From Enterobacteriaceae bacterium (GTDB taxonomy: Bacteria > Pseudomonadota > Gammaproteobacteria > Enterobacterales > Enterobacteriaceae), in assembly GCA_031261005.1 (NCBI GenBank), contig JAISKF010000044.1, positions 33,054 through 97,053 on the forward strand: 64,000 nt of DNA, in the 5' to 3' direction. The translations under genes were made by a program, and so were the position numbers. A model generated the notes under the pieces. It did not search any database, was not told where the DNA came from, and was given only the letters and a program-made list of their open reading frames with translations. Shown piece by piece: positions 31,645-40,319 of this stretch (position 1 is its first letter; every line of letters begins with the position of its first letter).

Positions 31645-31762
31645 GAGCTTATACACCCACATTTCAACTGCTATCGTCAGATTTTCACCAGAGAAAATAC
31701 CAGAATGGAGAAAAGAAGTTGATAAGTCTGGATAATTACTATTCTGCTTCTTTTGTTATCCG

Positions 31763-32092
31763 TCAGTGTATTATTGAAACACCCGCAACAAATAGACCTG
31801 CCAGCAAAGGTAAAGCTAAAAAAACCATTTCAATAATACGCACCACCGGATTATATTCACTTCCCGTTGGTAAACGATACAGAGATATAAAATTCACTGC
31901 CAAAGCAAGAAACGCGATAATTCCTGCCATAAAAACATCAACCAGTAATACGCTAAGTGTCCAGCCTAACTCGTCCACTTTTACACCTGACTCCACCACT
32001 TTTTGATGCTGTAACCATTGCCAAAAATAAAGAGCTAAAGGAAGAGCCACTGAGAGAGTGCCTAATCCCCAAGAGATTTGTCTTAACATCAA
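31763..32092 (-). CDS. Small membrane protein of unknown function
   Basis: The 109-residue product starts MMLRQISWGLGTLSVALPLALYFW and has three clear membrane segments (residues about 5-24, 44-71, 84-107). I do not recognise the family. It stands alone between the purine permease and a dCMP deaminase gene, with about 170 bp of upstream sequence that includes a short palindromic repeat. Length, hydrophobic pattern and a second in-frame Met suggest a real gene. Confidence 0.6.
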   Translation of the reverse strand: MMLRQISWGLGTLSVALPLALYFWQWLQHQKVVESGVKVDELGWTLSVLLVDVFMAGIIAFLALAVNFISLYRLPTGSEYNPVVRIIEMVFLALPLLAGLFVAGVSIIH

Positions 32093-32135
32093 AACAACCT
32101 TTTATAAAAACAACAAAAAATAAATCAATATGAAA

Positions 32136-32167
32136 TATACCCACTGGCTTTCAAAACAGCGGGTATA
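32136..32167. repeat. Short TATACC-type palindromic element, copy 3
   Basis: TATACCCACTGGCTTTCAAA continuing to a GGGTATA end over 32 bp, 43 bp upstream of the small membrane protein gene. Same plan as copies 1 and 2. Confidence 0.5.
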
Positions 32168-32393
32168 GCTATTGAAAAAAATACTGGAAAACAAATAGCG
32201 TACAACTATTGTGCAGCACCGATTCAGCAAGCGTGGTTACTATACCAATTAAGCATAAAGGAGAAATAGCCAAAAATATGATTAAATATCTTTAAAATAG
32301 ATTATTACGGAATAATAAGAACAAAATACAAACATTTGCGGACTGAAATATTTATATCAGTATTGATTGTAGATATAGAGGATCAGAAACAAC

Positions 32394-32415
32394 AAGAGCC
32401 GAAAAACCAGCTCTT
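32394..32415. terminator. Hairpin after the dCMP deaminase gene
   Basis: AAGAGC/GCTCTT stem (32394-32399 with 32410-32415) with an A-rich loop. Both flanks have T or A tracts; the stem is short. Confidence 0.45.
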
Positions 32416-32459
32416 ATTGCTTTTTATCACAATGAAATAACAGGAAATAATACAGAGAA

Positions 32460-32978
32460 CTATTTAGATTTTGGCAACTTAATCGCCACACCATTTGCCC
32501 AATCCGCTTCGGGATCGTCCATCACCACTTGATGCACACCGTCAGGGAATCTCGCTTGTATCAATTCATACTGTTCCTGCAATTCACCAATTGGGTGCTT
32601 CCAATCGTGGAGATAATAAATCGCTTGTACTTTCGCTTGCAGCATCGCTTTTGTGCAATCAAAGCATGGGCGCAATGTTGAATAGACCACTGAACCTTCA
32701 ACCGGATTACCAAAACGCGCCGCTGAAATTATCGCATTCTGTTCCGCATGAACGCAGATGCAAACATCATAACCAACACTGGCTTTATACGCAGCGCGAT
32801 CACGGCAACGCACACAACCCCCATCGGTACAATTCGTCATTCCCTCCGGCGTACCGTTATAACCCGTAGAAATAATGCGATTATCCTTAACCATTACAGC
32901 ACCCACTTTGCGCCCCAGACAATTCGCCTTTTTACGTACCGCGATGGCGATATTCATATAATACTCATGTCGATCCAT
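32460..32978 (-). CDS. Deoxycytidylate deaminase family protein
   Basis: From the ATG at 32978 (AGGAG upstream) the product is 172 residues. The zinc site is CVHAEQNAII (His, Glu) plus STLRPCFDCTKAM (two Cys), the cytidine/deoxycytidylate deaminase signature. Extra cysteines (CTDGGCVRC) match the ComEB/dCMP deaminase group. It converts dCMP to dUMP and so feeds thymidylate synthesis. Longer in-frame starts upstream lack a ribosome site. E. coli K-12 mainly uses dCTP deaminase, so this is an additional route. Confidence 0.87.
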   Translation of the reverse strand: MDRHEYYMNIAIAVRKKANCLGRKVGAVMVKDNRIISTGYNGTPEGMTNCTDGGCVRCRDRAAYKASVGYDVCICVHAEQNAIISAARFGNPVEGSVVYSTLRPCFDCTKAMLQAKVQAIYYLHDWKHPIGELQEQYELIQARFPDGVHQVVMDDPEADWANGVAIKLPKSK

Positions 32979-33070
32979 TAGCGTTCTCCTGATGATGTAA
33001 ACGGCAGCAGCGCGGAATAGCACAGCGAATTAGTGTTATTCCGGCGAAAAAGTGAGAAAAATAATAATTA

Positions 33071-33784
33071 TTACGAATAAGTCGCAATATACCAGTGTGT
33101 ATTCAGCTTTTCTAATGTATCGCTATCAAGCGGGTGAGTTGCATCGGCAATTCGCACTAAGTTAATCGTCCACGGCACTCCACGCTTTGTCCATAAATTA
33201 AATGAAATATCGCCATTACTCATCAAACTAAATCCATTGAGCTTTAATCGTTGCAGCTCATCGACCAGCTCATAATAAACTTTCAGTGAAATATTATTCT
33301 GTTGGCAATAAGAATCAATAAACCATCCGGGCATGTCAGAGTCAGGAAAAGAGTGAATCCCCTGATATTGATGTGTTACGTGCGTACCATTTAGAAAGCG
33401 ATACTCATCAACGCTTGTTTCGCCATCAGCATGGTGAAAGCTATTATCGGTGCCAATTTCCAGTGAACGGATTTTGCCGTATGCAGTAATTTTTGCCGCC
33501 AGTGCGTCCAGTTCTCTGGCATGAATCCAGAAATAACCTTGCCAGGTAAAATACGACTGCCAAATCCAGATAGTTGATAATAGAGTAAAAATCAGTATTG
33601 CAGCTAAACGTTTACGACTTTTCAGCCACCAAATCGTTACTGCCAAAAAGAACAACGCAATCACGATCGTCAGCGCAGCAGGAAAACGAAGAAATGGCAG
33701 CAGAAACAGCAAAAGCAATGGCGGAATAATCGCCAGTAATGGATTGATTTTCCGGACTTTATGACTGGAAGAAGAAAGTATCAT
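33071..33784 (-). CDS. Membrane-anchored protein of unknown function
   Basis: A 237-residue product. Two or three hydrophobic segments occupy residues 15-75 (LLAIIPPLLLLFLLPFLRF, ALTIVIALFFLAVTIWWL, LAAILIFTLLSTIWIWQSYF). A soluble domain of about 150 residues follows, probably outside the cytoplasm (ARELDALAAKITAYGK ... EKLNTHWYIATYS). I cannot place it in a named family. It is a single gene with a CRP-like site about 140 bp upstream. Confidence 0.6.
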   Translation of the reverse strand: MILSSSSHKVRKINPLLAIIPPLLLLFLLPFLRFPAALTIVIALFFLAVTIWWLKSRKRLAAILIFTLLSTIWIWQSYFTWQGYFWIHARELDALAAKITAYGKIRSLEIGTDNSFHHADGETSVDEYRFLNGTHVTHQYQGIHSFPDSDMPGWFIDSYCQQNNISLKVYYELVDELQRLKLNGFSLMSNGDISFNLWTKRGVPWTINLVRIADATHPLDSDTLEKLNTHWYIATYS

Positions 33785-33923
33785 TCAACATCCGTTAAGC
33801 GTAATGATAATGTGATTACAGCGGTCAACAATACAACTCAACACACTGTTTTATATTGAATTTATATGAACATAAAAACACTGAGCCGCCAACTGTTTTT
33901 GTATGCTTATTGTGCGATATTTA

Positions 33924-33939
33924 TGTAACAGACATCACA
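33924..33939. promoter_or_regulatory. CRP-like site
   Basis: TGTAACAGACATCACA has one full TCACA half and a TGTAA half at the correct N6 spacing. It lies in the gene-free stretch 33785-34133, where I see nothing else. Confidence 0.35.
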
Positions 33940-34133
33940 GTACAATAAGTAATTTTATTGCACTGATTCTAAGATACGCCGTTTCGATCCACCAGAAAAT
34001 TGTTCTTTTGAGGTAAAAAACAAAACGTAACTCAACAATGAATGAGGCTCACTTGGAACAAGTAACTAGCTGATACCAATGATCAATAAATTCAGTCGGG
34101 ACGAACAAACCCGGATAAATATCTGAGCGAGTC

Positions 34134-34517
34134 TCACGCTGCTTTCTTGCTCCAAAGTTCAATAAATTTCTGATCAACTTGAATATCAAAATCGGTAAAC
34201 AACGCGACTGGCTTAATACTTCGTCCATTCTTCTCTAGCCGAACAAACCCACGCAAACTTAATGTTTTTAGTGTGACTGAAAGATTACTTGTTTTTCTAC
34301 CGGATAATTCCGCTAACTCAGTTAACGTTTCCGGTTTTTGCGCGTCCATCATACGGAGTAATGCAATATTATCGTTACTCAACACTTGGGCTAACGAAAT
34401 CATAGAGGTGAACCATACTTTAGGTTCACCTGATTCAGGTATATATTCACCTTTCACTATTGCCAACGCTCTCTTACGAATAAGTTCTTCTGGCATAACA
34501 CCAATCCGTGCTTTCAT
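34134..34517 (-). CDS. HTH transcriptional regulator, probable antitoxin of a TumE-type pair
   Basis: The 127-residue protein has a winged helix-turn-helix (LTELAELSGRKTSNLSVTLKTLSLRGFVRLEKNGR, residues about 64-98). It resembles the MarR/HVO_A0114-like regulators that accompany DUF6516 (TumE) proteins. Its start is 4 bp after the stop of the upstream gene, so the pair is co-transcribed. It probably binds the 23-bp palindrome at 34903-34925 and represses its own operon. Antitoxin role is inferred from gene pairing. Confidence 0.65.
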   Translation of the reverse strand: MKARIGVMPEELIRKRALAIVKGEYIPESGEPKVWFTSMISLAQVLSNDNIALLRMMDAQKPETLTELAELSGRKTSNLSVTLKTLSLRGFVRLEKNGRSIKPVALFTDFDIQVDQKFIELWSKKAA

Positions 34518-34521
34518 CGCA

Positions 34522-34887
34522 CTAACCTCTCTTTTCTCTTTCCGCGATCACCTCGTCCATTTTCTCGAAAAAGTCCTGAATCAGTTGTGCTGCGGAGGTA
34601 AATTCGTAAGGAAATCCTTTGTCATTAGGAGTTCGGTGAATATGGTCATACACCAAACGTCCAGAATATTTCCCTTTCTTGGGTGGTTTAATGGCATGGG
34701 CATTATCCATACCAAATACTCTGGTATTATGTTTATCGTGCAAAGTGAGGCTATACCTGATGCCATGAGGAATAAAACTGCTAGTTTTCACGCGCCATGC
34801 TTCTATTTTCCACCAGTAACCATCTTCTCGATTTACCCGTTGCCCATGTAATTCAATAAGATATTCCAGCCCAGCATCATTTTGCAT
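34522..34887 (-). CDS. DUF6516/TumE-family protein, probable toxin
   Basis: I prefer the ATG at 34887 because GGTGAG lies seven bases upstream; an ATG at 34902 would abut the operator palindrome and lack a ribosome site. The 121-residue product contains WWKIEAWRV ... GIRYSLTLHDKHNTRVFGMDNAHA followed by a basic HIHRTP segment, the pattern I associate with the DUF6516/TumE family. It precedes an HTH gene on the same strand. Toxic activity is inferred from the family and gene order. Confidence 0.62.
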   Translation of the reverse strand: MQNDAGLEYLIELHGQRVNREDGYWWKIEAWRVKTSSFIPHGIRYSLTLHDKHNTRVFGMDNAHAIKPPKKGKYSGRLVYDHIHRTPNDKGFPYEFTSAAQLIQDFFEKMDEVIAEREKRG

Positions 34888-34902
34888 ACCAGTTCTCACC
34901 AT

Positions 34903-34925
34903 ATATTATGATTAAATCATAATAT
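34903..34925. promoter_or_regulatory. Palindromic operator of the toxin-antitoxin pair
   Basis: ATATTATGATT and AATCATAATAT form a perfect 11-bp inverted repeat around a single A. It ends 15 bases before the preferred toxin start, where RNA polymerase would bind, as expected for autorepression. Confidence 0.6.
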
Positions 34926-35018
34926 TGTGAATATCGAAATTCAAACAATCTAAACGAATTAAAATTGCGAGAGATATAAAAAGTTTTTGATCTTGGGAGC
35001 AACAAAAAACACTAAATT

Positions 35019-35113
35019 TGGCGGAAAGTCACAGGAGTCGAACCTGCCGAGGATCGCTGGCGATCCCATCTGGATTTGAAGTCCAGCCGCCCCACCGGAG
35101 ACGATGACCTTCC
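35019..35113 (-). tRNA. selC: tRNA-Sec (anticodon TCA)
   Basis: This 95-nt gene equals E. coli selC in length. The 8-bp acceptor stem GGAAGGTC/GACTTTCC has one G-T pair, the CCA end is encoded, the anticodon TCA is at 35079-35077 within GGACTTCAAATCC, and there is a long variable arm with the GGTTCGACTCC T-loop. It reads UGA in the fdnG gene at 48076-48074. selB and selA lie 1.7-5 kb away. Confidence 0.97.
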
Positions 35114-35231
35114 ATTTTTGAGAGAGACAAACAGAATAACGTTGGGATTATAGCGTTAAAGAACCAATAAAAACATTATCCATGAATCATTACGGCTTGC
35201 ATTGCCGCCAAAATAAATCCATACTTATAAT

Positions 35232-35246
35232 TGTTATATTATAACA
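35232..35246. promoter_or_regulatory. Zur box upstream of rpmJ2
   Basis: TGTTATATTATAACA is a perfect 15-bp palindrome matching the core of the enteric Zur consensus (TGTTATANTATAACA). It is 20 bp upstream of the L36 paralogue start, where it would block transcription when zinc is plentiful. Confidence 0.85.
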
Positions 35247-35265
35247 TATCAATTTAGAGGCTATT

Positions 35266-35403
35266 ATGCAGGTTTTAAGTTCGTTACGTTCCGCTAAACA
35301 ACGTCACCCTGATTGTAAAATTGTGCGCCGCCGTGGGAAAATTTTTGTAATTTGTAAGTCCAACCCGCGCTTTAAAGCCGTTCAGGGCGGAAAAAAAAAG
35401 TAA
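35266..35403 (+). CDS. ykgO: Alternative (zinc-free) ribosomal protein L36
   Basis: The 45-residue protein reads [17 protein letters not shown] ... QGGKKK. It is the YkgO/RpmJ2 paralogue: the usual L36 zinc ligands (CxxC ... C ... H) are reduced to two isolated cysteines. Such paralogues replace zinc-binding L36 on the ribosome when zinc is scarce and release zinc for other uses. The start has a GAGG ribosome site. In E. coli it is paired with ykgM (L31 paralogue), which is absent here. A hairpin terminator follows. Confidence 0.92.
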   Translation: MQVLSSLRSAKQRHPDCKIVRRRGKIFVICKSNPRFKAVQGGKKK

Positions 35404-35418
35404 GCAGCATATTTTTAG

Positions 35419-35446
35419 AGTAAGCACGCCCCTGTGAGTGCTTACT
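35419..35446 (+). terminator. Terminator after ykgO
   Basis: A 9-bp stem AGTAAGCAC/GTGCTTACT (35419-35427 with 35438-35446), followed by TACTTTTCTTGATTTTTT. Confidence 0.8.
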
Positions 35447-35613
35447 TACTTTTCTTGATTTTTTAACAATCAGTGCATTACAGATAGAACTTTAGTGAAT
35501 AACAGCAAGATTTAATCTACATCATCGTTTGATATTTATTATTTTCATGAATATTAATTCCAAAAAACACAGTTAATTCACAATATTTCACTATATTTTG
35601 ATTTACCCAAAAA

Positions 35614-35629
35614 TGTGACGGACATCACA
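35614..35629. promoter_or_regulatory. CRP site upstream of ygjV
   Basis: TGTGACGGACATCACA is a perfect TGTGA-N6-TCACA site about 170 bp upstream of ygjV. The rest of the 35447-35798 gap shows no gene. Confidence 0.65.
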
Positions 35630-35798
35630 TAGCAAACCATGCTAAATTAGCAAGCTAAATGATCATCTCCGCAATGACCTGTTCGGGATCGAGACATCAT
35701 CAAGTGGTGCCATTCACACTTCTCACGCTCCGTCATTCGTAATATTCGCAACAAAATAATATCCGCAGCAACTCGCTGTTCGTAAGGACATTCTTGTC

Positions 35799-36416
35799 AT
35801 GACTTTTTATTGGGCTGCCCAAACCGTTGGCGGCATCGCGTTTTTGGTGGGGATCACCATGTTCTGTAACCGCAATGAACGCGGTTTTAAATATCAGTTA
35901 TCACTTTATTCAACAATTATGAGCTGCCACTTTTTGATGATGGGCGCGAATGCTGCTGCTATCAGTGTGCTGCTGAGTGCAATCCGCACGGTTGCTTCCA
36001 TTTGGTGGCGCAATGTCTGGATTATGGTGATTTTCATCGTTCTGACGTTAGGACTTGGGATCATTAAAGTCCAACACCCTATTGAAATACTGCCGGTACT
36101 CGGCACAACCGCGAGTACATGGGCAATGTTCCGTACTCATGGTTTAAAAATGCGTAGCATCATGTGGTGTTCCACCGCTTGTTGGGTGATCCACAATATC
36201 TGGGCTGGCTCTATCGGCGGTTCGCTGATCGAATCCAGCTTTTTGGTGATGAACGGCATCAATATCATTCGCTTCCGCCTGATGCAAAAACGCGGCATCG
36301 ATCCGTTTGCGGTGGAAAGTAAAGTGATTAAAAACAAAGAACGGGAAGAAGCAGAAAAGAATGAAGCACAGCAGAAAGAAACGCTGCTGAAACAGTCCGG
36401 TTCACAGCCTGACTAA
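35799..36416 (+). CDS. ygjV: YgjV family inner-membrane protein
   Basis: The 205-residue protein has about six membrane segments and the YgjV-family landmarks GGIAFLVGITMFCNRNERGFK, AISVLLSAIRT and WVIHNIWAGSIGGSLIESSFLVMNGINIIRFR. E. coli YgjV is somewhat shorter; the extra length is a charged C-terminal tail (KNKEREEAEKNEAQQKE). Function is unknown. Its stop codon abuts the end of a repeat element, the inverted terminus AACCTGAG starting at 36415. Confidence 0.85.
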   Translation: MTFYWAAQTVGGIAFLVGITMFCNRNERGFKYQLSLYSTIMSCHFLMMGANAAAISVLLSAIRTVASIWWRNVWIMVIFIVLTLGLGIIKVQHPIEILPVLGTTASTWAMFRTHGLKMRSIMWCSTACWVIHNIWAGSIGGSLIESSFLVMNGINIIRFRLMQKRGIDPFAVESKVIKNKEREEAEKNEAQQKETLLKQSGSQPD

Positions 36417-36600
36417 CCTGAGCGCAATTATATTATTACTATAAATTTCAAATAATTACGTTATTCTTTCGTAGGGGCGGCAATCTGCCGCCCGTGAACC
36501 CGCTGTGTTGTTAATGCGGGCGACAGGTTGTCGCCCCTACAGTAAAACCATTTTATTTCAATTAGTTATTCTCGTTATTTCCTTATCCAGACCTCAGGTT
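36415..36600. repeat. MITE/REPIN element, copy C, with terminal repeats and GACT flanks
   Basis: Ends AACCTGAG (36415) and CTCAGGTT (36600) are inverted, and the right end reads inwards AACCTGAGGTCTGGATAAG. Both outer sides carry GACT (36411-36414 and 36601-36604), a possible 4-bp target duplication. The 70-bp REPIN core is at 36471-36540. The left AT-rich arm (ATTATATTATTACTATAAAT) is the same as the right arm of copies A and B, reversed. Confidence 0.8.
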
Positions 36601-36604
36601 GACT

Positions 36605-36783
36605 AAAAAACATGATTATTACTATAAATTTCAAATAATTATGTGATTCTTTCGTAGGGGCGGCAATCTGCCGCCCGTGAACCCGCAGCGTTATTAATGC
36701 GGGCGACAGGTTGTCGCCTCTACGATAAAACCATTTTATTTCAATTAATTATTATCGTTATTCCCTTATCCTAATCTCAGCCT
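36605..36783. repeat. MITE/REPIN element, copy D (tandem to copy C)
   Basis: The core at 36654-36723 is again exactly 70 bp. The right end is CTTATCCTAATCTCAGCCT followed by GACT (36784-36787). The left terminus is lost and replaced by an A-run. It has the same orientation as copy C, so this is a tandem pair. selB ends just beyond. Confidence 0.75.
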
Positions 36784-36795
36784 GACTAAACAGGA

Positions 36796-38676
36796 TTAAT
36801 CCACAAACAATCCTGAATCTCGCAAGAGATGATCATTACCGCGACGGCGTGTAAAGCCGCTGCGGTCGAAAAACTCCAGAACTTGAATCGCCAGCTTACG
36901 CCCGACACCAAGCTGATCGCGGAAATCTGCCGCGCTGGTACTTCCCTGCGCGATGTGCATGGTGCGAATAAGTTCAGCAAATTGCTGTATTCGGCGACTG
37001 AGATAATAGCGATCTCGTACCACTGCCGTTACATGCCCTAATTGCGCCGCTTTGCGTAACACGGCGCGGACTTGTTGTTCCTCTAGCGAGAGGTCATGCG
37101 CTAAATCACGCACCCAATAAGGCTCATCACCAAATTTTTGTTCTAATTGCTGCCAGATTGCCTGCTCATCAGCGCTAAACGCTAAACTGAATTCTGCCAA
37201 ATGCAACCAGCCGCGACTATTAACTAAACTTCCCGCTGCCAATAAATTATCGATAAGCGCAAAGACTAACTCTTCTGGTTCTGTCGGCAGCGCCATGCGG
37301 CGTAGTCGCGCGCGACCAACGCCAAGCTGATCGAGTTGCTGCTGGTGAAAATCTCGCAGTGTATCCAGCAGCTTTTGCTGAAATTCAGCGACTTTCGCTT
37401 GCTCTAGCGCACTATCACCCACGACTGTGCAATGCGTCGCATTCAATAATGTTTTCAGCCCATCAAAAGTCAACTGACGCGCCCAGCCAAATTCATTAAG
37501 CGACAAACTACCCTCCGCCAAACGCAATTTGAGAACGGAAAGATCATCTCGAATTTCACTCAGTTGACGCAGTTTAGCTAAATATTCCGGCTGGCGTTTA
37601 CCGCGTCGCGGCGGTTGCAGGCTCAACACTCTGGCTCCGCCAAGCGTTTCACGGGCGCTAATATCACGGACGATAATCCGATCATTTTCTGCCAGCAGCA
37701 GAGGTTCATCGAGTACCAGCTCCACCAGATTATTACTGCCAGCACTGACGACACTATCCTGTAAAAGGGAAACCCGACCAGTAATATGATTAACCGAATG
37801 ATGCAAATGAACCGATTGCCAGTGGCGCAGCGGTTTATCGCTATGCAGCATCGCCAAAACGCGATCACTGCTTTGCGGTGGTTGCTGTTGCAACAACCAG
37901 TCACCGCGATTTACGTCACTTTTGTTAATATCGCCGGTAATATTCAGCGCGATACGTTCGCCCGCACCAGCACTTTGCACTGATTGATTTTGAGCATGAA
38001 TACTTCTGACGCGCACCGCATGATCAACACCTGTCAACCATAAGCTATCACCAACATTGACGCGCCCGCTGAATGCCGTTCCTGTTACCACCAGCCCGCT
38101 GCCTTTAATGGTAAACGCCCGATCGATCGCCAGACGAAAACGGTACGTTACAGCTTGCAGATCTTCGTCTCGGTTTTGATATAACGCGATCAGGTGATCG
38201 CGCAATTCAGCAATACCAAGACCTTGCGGTGCAGCCGTGATAAATATCGGGCAATTTTGCCAGCCTTGAGCATTCAGCTCATCAGTTACCTGCTGCTTCA
38301 CGCGGGCGACGCGCTCTGGTGTAACACGATCCGCTTTAGTCAACGCAACGGTGATCGCCGGAATATCCAGCAAACGTAAAATAGCCAGATGCTCCCGCGT
38401 CTGCGCCATAATGCCGTCATCACAAGCCACGACCAGTAACGCATGTTGCACGCCATCAACGCCTGCCAGCATATTTGCCAGAAATTTTTCATGACCGGGA
38501 ACATCGATAAATCCCAAAACCTGATCATCAGCCAGCGGCAAAAAAACATAACCTAAATCAATCGTCATGCCGCGACGTTTCTCTTCCGGCAAACGATCAG
38601 TATTTTCCGCGCCCGTTAACGCTTGCAGTAAAGTAGATTTGCCGTGATCAACATGTCCGGCAGTGGCAATAATCAT
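36796..38676 (-). CDS. selB: Selenocysteine-specific elongation factor SelB
   Basis: From the ATG at 38676 the product is 626 residues and begins [20 protein letters not shown]; a longer frame upstream overlaps selA and is not conserved. G-domain motifs are [14 protein letters not shown] and ALTKADRV. The C-terminal winged-helix repeats bind the SECIS hairpin of selenoprotein mRNAs. It delivers Sec-tRNA-Sec to the ribosome at UGA. It overlaps the selA stop (ATGA). Confidence 0.96.
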   Translation of the reverse strand: MIIATAGHVDHGKSTLLQALTGAENTDRLPEEKRRGMTIDLGYVFLPLADDQVLGFIDVPGHEKFLANMLAGVDGVQHALLVVACDDGIMAQTREHLAILRLLDIPAITVALTKADRVTPERVARVKQQVTDELNAQGWQNCPIFITAAPQGLGIAELRDHLIALYQNRDEDLQAVTYRFRLAIDRAFTIKGSGLVVTGTAFSGRVNVGDSLWLTGVDHAVRVRSIHAQNQSVQSAGAGERIALNITGDINKSDVNRGDWLLQQQPPQSSDRVLAMLHSDKPLRHWQSVHLHHSVNHITGRVSLLQDSVVSAGSNNLVELVLDEPLLLAENDRIIVRDISARETLGGARVLSLQPPRRGKRQPEYLAKLRQLSEIRDDLSVLKLRLAEGSLSLNEFGWARQLTFDGLKTLLNATHCTVVGDSALEQAKVAEFQQKLLDTLRDFHQQQLDQLGVGRARLRRMALPTEPEELVFALIDNLLAAGSLVNSRGWLHLAEFSLAFSADEQAIWQQLEQKFGDEPYWVRDLAHDLSLEEQQVRAVLRKAAQLGHVTAVVRDRYYLSRRIQQFAELIRTMHIAQGSTSAADFRDQLGVGRKLAIQVLEFFDRSGFTRRRGNDHLLRDSGLFVD

Positions 38677-40064
38677 GCGGTTAGCGCCTCCAATAAATCG
38701 GCGGCATCTTCTAAACAACGAAGATCCAGCCAGAGCTTGCCCTCTTGCAATCGACCAATGACGGGAACAGGCAAGGCGCGCCATTTTTCGGCAAGTGCTT
38801 CCAGTGTACTGCCGCGACCATTTTTCGGCGCAAAAGTCAGTGCATAACTAGGCAAGCGATCAACGGGCAATGAACCGCTGCCAATCTGCGATAAACAAGG
38901 TTCTGCCGCCAGCATAAATTGCTCGCCGTAGCATTGTTGTAACGGCGTAAGTAGCTGCACTGCCATCGTGTGCATTTCTGCTTTATCACGGCTTAATAAG
39001 CGTAATGTTGGCAGCGCATAAGCTAAACGATCCGGTTGTTGATACAGGCGCAGCGTGGCTTCCAGCGCAGCAAGTGTCAACTTACCGGCACGCAAAGCGC
39101 GTTTCAGCGGGTGACGCTGGATTTTATCAATCCAGTATTGTGATCCTAAAATAATGCCTGCTTGCGGTCCGCCCAATAACTTATCGCCGGAGAACGTGAC
39201 TAAATCCACACCAGCAGCAATCAGCGTTTGCGGCATCGGCTCTGGCGGCAAACCATATTGCTGTAAATCAATCAACGAACCGCTGCCTAAATCCGTCGCA
39301 ACCGGAACATTTAGCTCCCGCCCCAATGCAACTAACGCGGCGTCCTCAACGCTGGCGGTAAAACCGGCAATATGATAATTGCTGGTATGCACTTTCATCA
39401 GCAAACCGGTTTGCTCATTTACCGCAGCACGATAATCATGCAGATGGGTGCGATTAGTCGTGCCGACTTCCATCAAACGGCAACCCGCCTGACGCATCAC
39501 ATCAGGAATACGAAACGCGCCGCCGATCTCCACCAGCTCTCCGCGCGATACAACCACTTCTTTATCCGCCGCAACTGTTGCCAACATTAACATCACCGCA
39601 GCCGCGTTGTTATTTACTACGCAAGCGGCTTCTGCGCCGGTAAGCGCTTTTAGTAATTCAGAAATCACTTTATCCCGATGACCGCGTCCCGCGCCATCAA
39701 GATCATATTCCAGCGTCACCGCATGACGCATCACATCAGCCACTTGCTCAATCGCCTCTTCCGCCAGCAATGCGCGCCCAAGATTGGTATGCAGCACCGT
39801 ACCGCTCAGGTTAAATACGCGCTGTAAACCAGAGCGCTGTTTTTGTGCTAAATCATCACTCACCGCGCTGATCCAATCCTGACTCCATTGCGGCAATCGC
39901 CCCTCCTCCGTAATCGCTTGCCGCGCTCGCTCTTGCAAATAACGCAACGATTCAGTAACCAAATGCTGTCCATATCGGCACAACAAAACCGCCATTTCTG
40001 GCTGATTAAGTAAGCGATCAACTGAGGGGATTTGGCTGTACAGCGATTGAGCTGGATTGTTCAT
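38673..40064 (-). CDS. selA: L-seryl-tRNA(Sec) selenium transferase
   Basis: From the ATG at 40064 the product is 463 residues, the exact length of E. coli SelA; an in-frame TTG at 40088 is not credible. The PLP lysine lies in [17 protein letters not shown], and [16 protein letters not shown] is the conserved N-terminal region. The decameric enzyme converts Ser-tRNA-Sec to Sec-tRNA-Sec using selenophosphate. It forms an operon with selB. Confidence 0.96.
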   Translation of the reverse strand: MNNPAQSLYSQIPSVDRLLNQPEMAVLLCRYGQHLVTESLRYLQERARQAITEEGRLPQWSQDWISAVSDDLAQKQRSGLQRVFNLSGTVLHTNLGRALLAEEAIEQVADVMRHAVTLEYDLDGAGRGHRDKVISELLKALTGAEAACVVNNNAAAVMLMLATVAADKEVVVSRGELVEIGGAFRIPDVMRQAGCRLMEVGTTNRTHLHDYRAAVNEQTGLLMKVHTSNYHIAGFTASVEDAALVALGRELNVPVATDLGSGSLIDLQQYGLPPEPMPQTLIAAGVDLVTFSGDKLLGGPQAGIILGSQYWIDKIQRHPLKRALRAGKLTLAALEATLRLYQQPDRLAYALPTLRLLSRDKAEMHTMAVQLLTPLQQCYGEQFMLAAEPCLSQIGSGSLPVDRLPSYALTFAPKNGRGSTLEALAEKWRALPVPVIGRLQEGKLWLDLRCLEDAADLLEALTA

Positions 40065-40097
40065 GGTGGTGAGCCTGTTAGGAATCAATAAAGATAA

Positions 40098-40131
40098 TAT
40101 ACCCTAAATATTTCGAGTTACATCAAAGCGG
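40098..40131. repeat. Truncated ERIC end
   Basis: TATACCCTAAATATTTCGAG followed by TTACATCAAAGCGG matches the outer end of an ERIC element (compare TAAATAATTCAAATTGCATC at 1853). The rest of the element is missing. It lies just upstream of selA. Confidence 0.5.
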
Positions 40132-40319
40132 TAAAGGAATGAATTTGAAACGTCGTTACTGAACTGAGTTGTCATTTTGTCATAAAATTTACTTAACTAA
40201 AAAATAACAATACATTGAATTAGATCACATATATTTAACAATATTTTACCTAACGCTTGTTCCTGCTTATTTTTTATCCATACTGACTTATCTAACCTGA
40301 TAACAATGGGAATGCCTGC

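Noticed and set aside
34273..34851. A 192-codon frame antisense to the toxin-antitoxin pair
   Set aside because: It spans both minus-strand genes and the gap between them, has no ribosome site, and shows no family motif.
35019..35113. selC as a phage or island attachment site
   Set aside because: I found no direct repeat of the tRNA 3' end and no integrase in the window.
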